Shown piece by piece: positions 44,199-55,445 of a stretch of 64,000 bases of DNA. Origin of the DNA: Glycine soja (lineage: Eukaryota > Streptophyta > Magnoliopsida > Fabales > Fabaceae). The DNA is taken from positions 24,852,388 to 24,916,387 of the forward strand of contig NC_041006.1 of NCBI RefSeq assembly GCF_004193775.1, read 5' to 3'. How positions within the stretch are numbered: position 1 is the first letter of the stretch; each line of letters starts with the position of its first letter. Made by a program: the position numbers and the translations under genes. The notes below the pieces were generated by a model. That model ran no database searches and was not told where the DNA came from. It saw only the letters and a list, made by a program, of their open reading frames with translations.

Positions 44199-46645
44199 AT
44201 CCGACGACGAGTCCCTCGAAGGTACTAATACCAGGGACCTGACCATCGATTTCATGCAAGAAGCGGATCACATGGAGAGTGAAGAGGACAAGGATGAGGG
44301 ACTTCCCCCGAAGTTGGAGAAGATAGTCGCCCATGAGGACCAAGAGATGGGGCCTCATCAAGAAGAGACGGAACTAGTAGACTTAGGAACCGGCAGTGGG
44401 AAAAAGGAAGTGAAGATAGGCACGGGTATGACCGCACCCATCCGTGAAGAATTGATGGCCCTGCTAAAAAACTACCAAGACATCTTTGCCTGGTCATACC
44501 AAGATATGCCCGGTTTTAGTTCTAACATCGTACAACACATATTACCTCTAAATCCTGAGTGTTCCCCGGTAAAACAAAAGCTGAGGAGGATGAAGCCCGA
44601 GACATCCTTGAAAATAAAAGAATAGATAAAGAAACAATTTGACGCTGGTTTTTTGGCTGTCGCTCGGTACCCAGAAAGGGTTGCCAACATTGTACCAGTC
44701 CCTAAAAAGGATGGGAAGGTACGAATGTGCGTAGATTATCGGGACCTGAATCGGGTCAGTCCTAAGGATAATTTTCCTCTGCCACACATCAATATCCTCG
44801 TGGATAATACGACCAATTTTATTTTGTTTTCCTTCATGGATGGGTTCTCCGGTTATAATCAGATAAAAATGGCGCCGGAGGATATGGAAAAGACTACCTT
44901 CGTCACCCTGTGGGGGACGTTCTGTTATAAGGTGATGTCCTTTGGACTCAAGAACACCGGGGCAACTTATCAACGAGCTATGGTGGCTTTGTTCCATGAT
45001 ATGATGCACCGAGAAATTGAGGTCAATGTGGACGACATAATTGCCAAGTCTAAGACTGAGGAGGAACACCTTGTCAACTTGCAGAAGTTGTTCGAAAGGC
45101 TTAGGAAATATCAATTGAGGTTAAACCCCGCTAAGTGCGCCTTCGGGGTCAAGTCGGGGAAATTGCTAGGTTTCATCGTAAGCCAGAAAGGGATAGAGGT
45201 GGACCCCGAAAAGGTGAAAGCCATCCTTGAGATGCCATAACCACGTACCGAGAGGCAGGTCTGAGGTTTCCTGAGGCGTTTGAACTACATTGCCAGATTC
45301 ATATCACAGCTCACCACTATCTGTGAACAGTTGTTCAAACTCTTACGCAAAAACCAATCCGTCCGCTGGAATGAGGATTGTCAAGAGGCGTTTGGAAGGA
45401 TCAAACAGTGTCTCATGAACCCTCCCATGCTTATGCCGCTGGTACCTGGAAGGCCTCTCATCTTGTATATGACGATTTTGGACGAGTCAATGGGATGTAT
45501 GTTGGGGCAACATGACGAGTCCGGAAAGAGAGAGCGCGCTGTCTACAACTTGAGTAAGAAATTCACGGCCTGTGAAATGAACAACTCCTTGCTTGAAAGA
45601 ATGTGTTGTGCTTTAGTCTGGGCGTCCCACCGTCTAAGACAATACATGCTGAGCCATACCACCCGGTTGATATCCAAGATGGACTCGGTTAAGTATATCT
45701 TTGAGAAGCCTGCTCTCACAGGGCGGATCGCCCGGTGGCAGGTTTTGCTAACCAATTTTGATATAGTCTACATCACCCAAAAGGCGATAAAAGGAAGCGC
45801 CTTGGCAGATTATTTGGCTCAGCAACCTCTCAATGACTATCAACCCATGCATCCCGAGTTCCCGGATGAGGACATCATGGCCTTGTTTGAGGAAAAGCTA
45901 GATGAGGATTGGGACAAGTGGATCGTGTGGTTTAATGGAGCGTCAAACGTTCTAGGCCATGGCGTTGGGGCAGTATTGGTCTCCCTGGACAATCAGTATA
46001 TACCTTTCACAGCTAGGCTGGGGTTCGACTGCACCAACAATATAGCTGAGTATGAAGCATGCGCCCTGGCCCTCCAGGCAGCAATTGACTCCAATGTCAA
46101 GCTACTCAAGGTGTACGGTGACTCAACACTGGTGATTCACCAGCTAAGAGGGGAATGGGAAACTAGAGACCACAAGCTGATACCCTACCAAGCCTATATC
46201 AAGGAATTGGCTGGTTTCTTTGATGAGATCTCCTTCCATCACGTTCCCCGAGAAGAAAATCAAATGGCAGATGCACTTACCACTTTAGCGTCCATGTTCC
46301 AGCTAACACTGCACGAGGACCTGCCGTACATTGAATTCTGGTGTCGTGGCAGACCCGCACATTGTTGTCAGGTGGAAAAGAAACGGGACGGTAAACGTTG
46401 GTATTTCGATATCAAGCGATATGTTGAAAGCAAAGAGTATGCACCGGAGGCCTCCAACAACGACAAAAGGACATTGAGGAGATTGGCGGCTGGCTTCTTC
46501 ATGAGCGGAAGCATACTATACAAGAGAAACCATGACATGGTACTGCTATGTTGCGTGAATGATAAGGGAGCAGAAAACAAGCTGGGGGAGGTCCATGAGG
46601 GCTCTTTTGGTACGCACGCTAATGGGCACGCCATGGTAGAAAAAT
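44199..46645 (+). pseudogene. pol: Ogre-C reverse transcriptase and two RNase H domains, disrupted
   Basis: RT blocks: VPKKDGKVRMCVDYRDLNR, FSFMDGFSGYNQIKMAPEDM, SFGLKNTGATYQRAM, and the catalytic box reading NVDD instead of YVDD (about 45027). The first RNase H follows (about 45440-45830). After a linker comes a second, archaeal-like RNase H (about 45905-46300): WFNGASN, NNIAEYEAC, YGDSTLV and ENQMADAL hold the four acidic positions, with the first Asp changed to Asn. A dual RNase H is diagnostic of the Tat/Ogre lineage. Stops: TAG 44623-44625, TAA 45238-45240, TGA near 45263. Confidence 0.9.
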
Positions 46646-47645
46646 CTGAAGGGTGGGTTACTATTGGCTCACCATGGAGAGCGATTGCTGTCTCCATGTG
46701 AGGAAGTGTCATAAATGCCAGACATTCACAAACAATGTCAACGCTCTGCCCCTGCCTCTGAATGTCTTGGTTGCACCGTGGCCATTTTCCATGTGGGGAA
46801 TAGATGTAATTGGGGCCATAGAGCCCAAAGCTGCAAATGGACATTGTTTCATCCTAGTGGCGATTGATTACTTCACTAAGTGGGTCAAAGCCGCGTCGTA
46901 CGCTAGCGTCACCAAAAGTGTGGTGGTCAGGTTCATTAAGAGGGAAATCATCTGCCGATACGGTTTGCCGAGGAATATTATCATGGACAACGGCACCAAC
47001 TTGAATAACAAGATGATGGGGGAAATGTGCAAGGAGTTTAAGATCCAATATCACAATTCCACGCCCTACCGACCAAAGATGAACGGAGCCGTGGAGGCAG
47101 CCAATAAGAATATCAAGAAGATTATCCAGAAGATGACCGTGTCATACGAAGATTGGCACGAGATGCTCCCATTCGCATTACACGGATACCGAACCTCAAT
47201 GCGCACGTCAACCAGGGCAACATCATTCGCATTTGTATATGGAATGGAGGCTGTGCTACCGTTTGGGGTGGAAGTCCTATCATTAAGAATCTTGGTGGAA
47301 TCCGGATTAAAGGAATCGGAATGGGCCCAAGCACGTTTCGATCAGCTTAATCTCATAGAAGGCAAGTGTTTGGCCACCATGAGTCATGGGCGTTTATATC
47401 AGAAATGAGTGAAGAACACTTTTGACAAGAAGGTACGTACGCGCCGTTTCAGCGAAGGGGACTTGGTGTTGAAGAAAGTCTCCCAAGCTCAGAAAGACAA
47501 TAGAGGGAAGTGGGCCCCGAACTACGAAGGGCCTTTTGTTGTAAAAAGGGCTTTCTCTGGAGGGACCCTGGTGCTCACCAACATGGATGGTGAGGAGCTA
47601 CCTTCACCCGTGAACTCCGATGTTGTCAAGCAATACTACGCTTAG
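46646..47645 (+). pseudogene. pol: Ogre-C integrase, disrupted
   Basis: A frameshift near 46650 separates the zinc-binding start (HANGHAM) from HVRKCHKCQTF. The core has the DDE residues in WGIDVIG, IIMDNGTN and NGAVEAANK. The C-terminal GPY/F-like module reads NYEGPFVVKRAFSGGTLVLTN and ends QYYA. TGA at 47406-47408 (expected CGA) interrupts. No chromodomain, as expected for Tat elements. Confidence 0.9.
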
Positions 47646-48299
47646 GACCTATGGCAATTGAGCAAGTTGCTGCATGTTCTTTTATTTTTGTGTGTCCTTC
47701 TTGGTTTCCCCCAGGGATTCCTGTCCTCTTTAATTTCTCATCGTAGTATTTTAAAAGAAAAGAACATAGGATTGAGGTTCCGATCCTCACTTTGTGCTTC
47801 AAACTATGTCCAAAATTTGATAACCTGAGTCTTTTTGCTCAATCCATGGGATGCCTCGAGCGTTTAATTAAAACTGAACCTGACCAGCTTTCACTAAAAA
47901 GATTATTGCATTTGAAAACGCTCATGCATATGCATACACATGCATATTTTGTTATCTTATGACAGGAGCAGAATCGTCTTAGGCAATGGTCAAATGTCGG
48001 GCCGGATCCAAAGGCAGAGACCAATCAAGGTAAACGGTAGCGCGGCCACAGTTTTCTGCACAAATGTCGTTTCCTGTTTTCAGGTACTTAGGGACAGATG
48101 CAAGTAGAGACTAGGATCACGATCGATAGATCGTCGTCCCATGCCCAGCTCTGGACAAGCGGAAATCGTAGCTGGGAGGCAGCCTAGTATCCTTTAAATT
48201 CCCAGTAATTATTACTGTAAATGTCGAATGCCTAATCTACCCTAAGGGGGTTCGAGTAAGCGAACGCCGACCCATAAAGAGCGCATACTTGTGTCTTCC
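47646..48299 (+). other. Start of Ogre 3' region, noncoding
   Basis: Follows the integrase stop. It contains CTGGGAGGCAGCCTAGTATCC near 48172, echoed near 52060 after the accessory pseudogene. No gene seen. Confidence 0.6.
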
Positions 48300-48520
48300 C
48301 AAAAAAAAATACAGGGTTAGCTCGCCTGGGCGAGCACCCCTGCACCTGGAAACATAAAAACGAGGGAGGAGGAGTTTCTTTCCACCCAAAATTCCCCTCC
48401 CTCATTCAAAAAACGCAAACACCCACGGGATTTGCAGATTTACGCCCCTAGGCCACCATTTTTGCACTTTTGCTTTCATTCTTAGTGTTTTTGGTCACTC
48501 TATACAAGTAAGTGCACTAC
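48300..48520 (+). promoter_or_regulatory. Promoter-like cassette with splice-donor-like site
   Basis: GCTCGCCTGGGCGAGC (48320-48335) is the same 16-mer that precedes the TATA box in three Ogre LTRs. A TATA-like CATAAAAAC follows (48353-48361). A strong donor CAA|GTAAGTG lies at 48508, about 155 bp on; LTR spacing of TATA to donor is about 177-217. It lies upstream of the accessory gene. Promoter activity is inferred. Confidence 0.5.
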
Positions 48521-49026
48521 CCTTTGGTTTCTAGCTTTCCATTGATGCCTTTTATGCTTTGAATGGTACATAATTTGACCAATTCTGTGAGACAATTTGG
48601 GGCAAATTTATGCTTTGCTTTTTTGAATTGAGGGGTTGTAGGGGATGGCCTTAGGCCTAGGTTGTGTTCTAAGATGATGGGGCAAGCCACATTGCCCCCA
48701 TTCTCTTGTTGTTGGTACCCAAAAGTGCGCCCACCAAGTGCTCGGTGAAATGCCTTAATGGTATTTTTGCCTAAGTTTGTAAAAATGGCTTTTAGATTGG
48801 ATTTGTGTATGTATGATCACCATTTTTTGGATGCGGACAGCTTGCAAGAACTAGGTTAAATGCCAAAACATGACTTAGGATTAGGGGGCTCAAGCTTTTG
48901 TTTATTGAAATACAAGAAGGCATGATGAGTGAGAGCATGTTGGTGAGGTTTTCCCTTAGGCCAGCACTTGGTTTGGGCTGCGCCATGTTTTCCTTGTGCC
49001 TAGAAAGCATGAAAATGTCGTTAAAA
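48521..49026 (+). other. Ogre 3' region, noncoding (possible intron of accessory gene)
   Basis: Collinear with 23161-23589. No gene seen. Confidence 0.55.
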
Positions 49027-49260
49027 ACATTTGAATAAAAACATTTTTAACTACTGGTAATCGATTACCGGAGAGCAAATCTCAAATTGAAATGATAGAA
49101 TTCTTTGGTCAAACCTTTGTTTGTTTCAATTTGGAAACTTCTTCCTAAAGATTCTAAAGAGATCAAACTTGATCATATATCTTGATTTTCTTGGATAAAA
49201 CTTAGAAGCACTTGATCCTTTAGCATCATCAAGACATCAAAACATCTTGCTTCTACATAG
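49027..49260 (+). repeat. Copia-like LTR end fragment
   Basis: Contains GGTAATCGATTACCG near 49055 and a 'CCTTTAGCATCATCAA' end similar to the final part of the solo LTR at 26388-27982. Fragment only. Confidence 0.55.
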
Positions 49261-49362
49261 GAGTCATTTGACTTAATCCATCAACTGAAAGATCCTTCAA
49301 TTATTTCTCGTCCTTGGAAAATTCTTTTTTGCAAGAATCAACTGCTTCTTTCATTCTCCCTT

Positions 49363-49615
49363 GCTACAAGGTTGTGAAAACAAGACGACGATGGTTACCT
49401 CATAGCCCTACACTGGGGCAATGAGGGGCATCGTGCATGAGCCTCAAGTGAACCTAGGGGCAGATTAGAAGTTCTCACTCAATAGGTTCCCAGCTACAAG
49501 GTCATGACGAAAGACAACGATTGGTACCTCAAAGCCTTACACTGGGGCAATGAGGGGCACCGTGCATGAGCCTCAAGTGAACATAGGAGCCGATCAAAAG
49601 TTCTCACCCATCGAT
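49363..49615 (+). repeat. Two-copy 130-bp tandem repeat
   Basis: Units start at 49363 and 49493 (GCTACAAGGT...), each with CACTGGGGCAATGAGGGGCA. The reverse complement of the unit occurs near 31140-31270. From 49616 to 50095 I see only noncoding DNA with an A-run (49829-49847) followed by (TCAAAA)n. Confidence 0.8.
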
Positions 49616-50095
49616 GTTTTTAACAAAAAAAAGGGGACAAACCATAGGATTTCAATGGATTGATTAAACATCAAACGACTCCATTGCCGTCACTCCAAAA
49701 TGGTCAAGTGACTAAATCAAAAAGAACATACACTCTGAGGGAGTTCCCGGAGAGATTTGCAAAAAGATAGGATGAGGTTGCATGAATTATTACCTTTTTC
49801 AAAAAGGCAGTCAATCTGTGTTTTCCAAAAAAAAAAAAAAAAAAAAATCAAAATCAAAATCAAAATCACAAAATAGGGAAAGAATGCCATGAACATTGTA
49901 CGACTTTCCATTACATTGCATTGTTTCATATAAAGTCTGCATTTACCCAAATTTCACGACAAAGGTTGCATGCATCTGCATCCCTAAAAATCATGTTAAC
50001 TGCATAGATTTCCTACATCTAATGTCCAAATCTTGTGGATTTGGGATGACCGGCCCTCTCGATGAGTCGATCTCTTGCTTTCTCATAAAGGTGGA

Positions 50096-51060
50096 CCTTG
50101 GGTACTAGTTACCCTCACCGTTGAGAGGACTACACGTCCTCGCCTTGAGAGGACTACACGTCCTCACCATCAGAGGGCTGCACGCCCTCACCTCTAGAGG
50201 ACTACATGTCCTCGCCTTGAGAGGGCTACACGCCCTCACCTTGGGTACTAGTTACCCTCACCGTTGAGAGGACTACACGTCCTCGCCTTGAGAGGACTAC
50301 ACGTCCTCACCATCAGAGGGCTGCACGCCCTCACCTCTAGAGGACTACATGTCCTCGCCTTGAGAGGACTACACGTCCTCACCATCAGAGGGCTGCACGC
50401 CCTCACCTCTAGAGGACTACATGTCCTCGCCTTGAGAGGGCTACACGCCCTCACCTTGGGTACTAGTTACCCTCACCGTTGAGAGGACTACACGTCCTCG
50501 CCTTGAGAGGACTACATACCCTCACCATCAGAGGGTTGCACGCCCTCACCTCTAGAGGACTACATGTCCTCGCCTTGAGAGGGCTACACGTCCTCACCTT
50601 GGGTACTAGTTACCCTCACCGTCAGAGGGCTACACGCCCTCACCTTGAGAGGACTACACGTCCTCACCATCAGAGGGCTGCACGCCCTCACCTCTAGAGG
50701 ACTACATGTCCTCGCCTTGAGAGGGCTACACGCCCTCACCTTGGGTACTAGTTACCCTCACCGTTGAGAGGACTACACGTCCTCGCCTTGAGAGGACTAC
50801 ACGTCCTCACCATCAGAGGGTTGCACGCCCTCACCTCCAGAGGACTACATGTCCTCGCCTTGAGAGGGCTACACGTCCTCACCTTGGGTACTAGTTACCC
50901 TCACCGTCAGAGGGCTACACGCCCTCACCTTGAAAGGACTACACGTCCTTGCCAGCAGAGGGCTGCACGCCCTCACCTCCAGAGGACTACACCTCCTCGC
51001 CTTGAGAGGGCTGCACGCCCTCACCTTTAGAGGGCTACGTGTCCTCATTTTCAGTGTGCT
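50096..51060 (+). repeat. 24-bp hairpin minisatellite with 143-bp higher-order repeat
   Basis: About 40 monomers of 24 bp. Each has a 17-nt inverted repeat: GAGGAC-TACAC-GTCCTC or GAGGGC-TRCAC-GCCCTC, and a 15-nt variant GGGTA-CTAGT-TACCC every 142-143 bp (five 24-mers plus one 23-mer; starts at about 50243, 50459, 50601, 50743, 50886, with one longer 216-bp interval). Because 24 is a multiple of 3, both strands show long meaningless frames. Confidence 0.93.
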
Positions 51061-51119
51061 CGACATCCACACCTTAAAAGAATTTAAGGTCCTCTGCCCT
51101 TAAATGCTTAACCGAGACT

Positions 51120-51870
51120 TGCCCTTCCGGTTAAGGGGCCAGTAGTTTCCTTTTAACGGTTCCTGGGCCACCCCTGATATTGGAGGAGGGCCAACTGTGC
51201 GAGCACAACCAGAGAGGGAGGCTATCACACAGCTACTATGCATACCGGGGCAAGATTTCACCCGTGCCGCTGCAAAGAGACGAGTGCGGATCATGCGCAC
51301 CAACATGACCACTCTTACACAGATATAGATGACATTGCTACTTAGCAACATTCTGCCCAGCGACCGCATTGCCAATCTCCCCCTGCAAAAGTATCAGTTG
51401 GTCTGTGTCGTCCCGACATGGGTAAGTATGCATATGGTTCAACTGATTTCTGATACCATCTATTGTTTGCAGGGATCGCACCCACAAAGACACCCAGTGG
51501 ACCCGAAAAAGTCAAACAGGGCCCTGGGGTTTCCAGCTCTGGTTACGGGCCTCTATCAGTCCTACAGGGTGCCCGTACCCCCCCGGCAAGGTCACGTCAT
51601 CATAGGTAAGTATGCACATCGCTCAACTGATTTCTGATTTCATCTATTGTTTGCAGGGATCGCGCCTGCAAGACACCCAGTGGACCCGAAGAAGTCCAAT
51701 AGGGTCTTGGAGTTGTCAAGCTCTAATTACGGGTCTCTGTCAGTTCTACGGAGTACCTGTCACCTCCAGCAAGGGCATCAGGCCCCCTACTAATCGAGCT
51801 TTCATCAAGAAGTACTGCGCCCCCAGGCAGGCGCAGGGCGAAACACCACAGCAGCATTGGGATGGCCGGT
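51120..51870 (+). pseudogene. Accessory gene remnant in Ogre-C ('putative plant transposon protein' type)
   Basis: Homologous to 24960-25470. FLGHP, then a region ending TQLLCIPGQDFT, MRTNMTTLTQI, LLLSNILPSDR, NRALGFPALVTGLYQ and FIKKYC are recognisable in shifting frames. The N-terminal ~110 residues are missing; the minisatellite lies where they should be. A stop lies at 51328, and a local ~184-bp duplication (units from about 51419 and 51603) repeats one segment. Non-functional. Confidence 0.72.
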
Positions 51871-52189
51871 AGCGGGCAATAGACACACCGCCACCACCTC
51901 TAGAGTTCACCTCAGCTCATCCGCAAAAAGGTTAGAGCGTTGCCTACGACACATGGCCGACCAGCAGGCTACCAAGTCCAAAGCCAAAGGTAAGCAAAGT
52001 ACTAGGTCAGTGACTGACAAGTCATAACGCGTCCAGCTAAAGACGTTAAAGAGGCGCTACTAGGAGGCAACCTAGTACCTTTTGAATCTGTGCTTGTTAT
52101 TTGATCACTTTTCATAGTAAGACACACCTAGTTGCTCATGATCCTAGGAATTTAAATAAAACGAGCACAAGCTCGGAAGGTAGTCATAC
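51871..52189 (+). other. Downstream of accessory remnant, noncoding
   Basis: Contains GCTACTAGGAGGCAACCTAG (about 52056). No gene seen. Confidence 0.5.
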
Positions 52190-52445
52190 CTCACAAAATA
52201 TATATATGTATGTTTAGGTAGAAAGATACCTTAGATATGCATGTATGTAAACAAAAACACACTTCACAAAATATATATATGTATGTTTAGGTAGCAAGAT
52301 ACCTTAGATATGCATGTATGTAGCAAAAAGATACCTCACAAAATATATATATGTATGTTTAGGTAGCAAGATACCTTGGATATGCATGTATATAGCAAAA
52401 ATACCTCACAAAAATATACACATGTTTAGGTAGCAAAATACCTCA
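52190..52445 (+). repeat. A/T-rich hairpin minisatellite, second array
   Basis: Four to five units with AGGTAGCAAGATACCT (arms AGGTA/TACCT) and ATATATATGTATGTTT spacers; same family as 23590-24420 but a different dominant spacer. Confidence 0.8.
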
Positions 52446-53880
52446 TGAAAAAAAAAAAGGGAAAAAAAACAAACAAGAAAAAGAAATAAACAAATGATAA
52501 TGATAAAAAAAAGAAGGAAAAGGAAAAGAAAAATAAGTTGTCAAGCTGAAAAACCAACATGCTTTTGAAAAGAGATGACTTCCAACTTTTCTTTGAAAAA
52601 ATTCATTGATCATAACCTATTTTTGAAAAAAATGTGTATACACCTGAAGGGTGAATGCTGTGAAGATTTTCCCAGACGCCCAAAATGGACTCGGATGAAT
52701 GCACAAATTGATAAAAGAACATATTTTGGAAACGTTGGGTTGACTAAAATAGAGGGAATGAATCCTGAGCCCTAGCATCACATGACCATAAAAATTTGAC
52801 ACTTGAGCGTCCACATAGGTGCATGCATGACCAGTTTTGCATAAAATTTCCAAATCATCATTTTTGCATTTGTGTCATGGAAATAATGTGGGGCATCCCT
52901 TTTATCCTTGAACCAAACCAAACCCTGACATGTATCATGTCTAGCCATTCTACAAGCTTTGAGCCAAAATCCTGACACACCATAAACCTTGACCCAGGGT
53001 GAGAATGTCAATTCTTACCCTCGGAAGCAAAAAAAAAGGGGAGAGGGAAAATTTCCAATCAAAGAGGAAGCAAAAAAGGAGAGAAGGAAAATTTCCAATC
53101 AAAGGAAAAAAAGAGAGGAAAGGGAATTCCCAATCAAAGAGTGGGAGAAAGCAAAAAGAAAAGAAAGAAAATTCCCAATCAAAGAATGGGAGAAAGAAAA
53201 AAGAGAAGAAGAAAGGGAAGAAAGTTCCCGATCAAAAAAAAAAATAATATGCAGAAAGGTCTTTGGACCGGACAATATCTGAACAATACAGAATTGTCAC
53301 CAAATGAATAAAAAGAAGGAAAGGGAACCATGACCTAAAATGGTCTTCCCCCTTTAGTTGCCAGGCAAAATCTTGTGCGCTAGCAACCTTTTTTCGCCCC
53401 GCACTAAACCAGAACAGAAAAGGAAAAAGCCAGAAAAATCAAAAGCCAAAAACACACAAAAGCCGAAAAAAAAACCCACCAAAAGAACCCATTCCCAAGG
53501 GAAGTCCTATTGATCCATGATCACGCATGTAATTTTTGATTTGATAGGAAATAATTTGCAAAGTCAAGTCATGACATATCTATGGTTCGGAATTAGGATG
53601 AAACACTTACCTGTGCGAGATTGATACACTTTGAGTGGATTTCTTCTATTTTTGTCGAACCCAGTGTTTCCTCTAAATGGTCATTTAGAAACGAAATGCT
53701 AACATCCAAAATCTCATTTATGGTTATGGGGGATCCCATCAGCAGACTCTCCTTCCCTGGTAGACGCATTGTTTGTCACTCAAAAAAGCATATGCTGCTC
53801 TAAACAGTTGGAATATTTGTCTCTTTGCTAAAGCATGTTTGCATTTTAGTGGAGAAAACACCGAGACTTTTTCAAGTCTC
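52446..53880 (+). other. Ogre 3' region with purine-rich palindrome repeat
   Basis: Collinear with 26180-26387 and 27983-29130. Five ~45-50-bp purine-rich units at 53030-53240 carry palindromic cores GGAAAATTTCC, GGGAATTCCC and AAAATTCCC before AATCAAAG. No gene seen. Confidence 0.65.
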
Positions 53881-54254
53881 ACAAGTTATCCAGAACTACG
53901 TAGGTCTGAGTTCCTCATTGGAGGATACGTAGGAGCAAGAGCCTCGCTTTTGTCGACCACACCGCCTTTTGTTGCCATGACTCAAGAGCTGGTAGCCCGC
54001 GGAGACACCTTACGGTTATCCGTACCTCGTCATTCAGTGACCCCAAGTGTGATTGATGAGCAGAGGCCAATGTGGTCATCTGCGCCTTTTCCGGAGATGT
54101 CAGCATTTTCCGATGGAGACTTTTCAAGTCTCACAAGTTATCTAGAACTACGTAGGTCTGAGTTCCTCATTGGAGGATACGTAGGAGCAAGAGCCTTGCT
54201 TTTGTCGGCCGCCCCATAATCTTTGTCATACTGACCCTGAGGTCATGTGACATG
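53881..54254 (+). repeat. LTR-derived hairpin cassette, two copies in 3'-UTR
   Basis: Arms CTACGTA...TACGTAG at 53896-53942 and 54148-54184, with inner TTCCTCA-like stem and a following TTGTCG block, as in Ogre LTRs (for example 12257-12330). Here they lie outside an LTR, spaced about 252 bp with satellite-like sequence between. Confidence 0.8.
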
Positions 54255-55445
54255 CACCCTTGTGTCATCTAGAGGCGGCGGGCCCGATGACACGCGGAGA
54301 TACCTTACGGTTATCCTCACCCTTTTGTCATCCAGAGGCGGCGGGCCTGATGACTCGCAGAGACAAAATTTGGTCATTCTGCACCCTTGTGTCATCCAGA
54401 GGCGGCGGGCCCGATGACACGCGGAGATACCTTACGGTTATCCGCACCCTTTTGTCATCCAGAGGCGGCGGGCCCGATGCACGCAGAGACAAAATTTGGT
54501 CGTTCTGCACCCTTGTGTCATCCAGAGGCGGCGGGCCCGATGACACGCGGAGATACCTTACGGTTATCTGCATTCTTTTGTCATCCAGAGGCAGCGGGCC
54601 CGATGACACGCAGAGACAAAATTTGGTCATTCTGCACCCTTGTGTCATCCAGAGGCGGCGGGCCCGATGACACGCGGAGATACCTTACGGTTATCCGCAC
54701 CCTTTTGTCATCCAGAGGCGACGGGCCCGATGACACGCAGAGACAAAATTTGGTCATTCTGCACCCTTGTATCATCCAGAGGCGGCGGGCCCGATGATAC
54801 GCGGAGATACCTTACGGTTATCCGCACCCTTTTTGTCATCCAGAGGCGGCGGGCCCGATGACAAGCAGAGACCAGGTTTGGTCATTCTGCACCCTTGTAT
54901 CATCCAGAGGCGGCGGGCCCGATGATACGCGGAGATACCTTACGGTTATCCGCACCCTTTTGTCATCCAGAGGCGGTGGGCCCGATGACAAGCAGAGACC
55001 AAGTTTGGTCATTCTGCACCCTTGTATCATCCAGAGGCGGCGGGCCCGATGATACGCGGAGATACCTTACGGTTATCCGCACCCTTTTTGTCATCCAGAG
55101 GCGGCGGGCCCGATGACAAGCAGAGACCAAGTTTGGTCATTCTGCACCCTTGTATCATCCAGAGGCGGCGGGCCCGATGATACGCGGAGATACCTTACGG
55201 TTATCCGCACTCTTTTTGTCATCCAGAGGCGGTGGGCCCGATGACAAGCAGAGACCAAGTTTGGTCATTCTGCACCCTTGTATCATCCAGAGGCGGCGGG
55301 CCCGATGATACGCGGAGATACCTTACGGTTTTCCGCACCCTTTTGTCATCCAGAGGCGGCGGGCCCGATGACAAGCAGAGACCAAGTTTGGTCATTCTGC
55401 ATCCTTGTATCATCCAGAGGCGGCGGGCCCGATGATACGCGGAAA
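54255..55445 (+). repeat. Hairpin satellite array A (126-127-bp dimer)
   Basis: About nine dimers of two ~63-bp halves. One half ends GCGGAGATACCTTACGG, the other GCAGAGACAAAATTTGG. Each half begins with an inverted repeat around CAGAGGCGGCGGGCCC. In the first half the arms are GTGTCATC/GATGACAC (four units) or GTATCATC/GATGATAC (six units). In the second half later units have TTGTCATC/GATGACAA. Apparent frames are repeat artefacts. Confidence 0.93.

Noticed and set aside
44199..47645. Endogenous pararetrovirus (caulimovirid)
   Set aside because: Integrase with DDE residues, LTRs and a second RNase H identify a Ty3/gypsy Tat-lineage element; no movement-protein domain seen.
50096..51072. Long frames on both strands encoding regular repeats
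   Set aside because: The repeat unit is 24 bp, a multiple of three, so open frames arise on both strands automatically; no start context or homology.
51419..51665. Intron suggested by GTAAGTATG and TTGCAG
   Set aside because: The segment aligns to coding sequence in the copy at 25200-25265; it is duplicated CDS rather than an intron.
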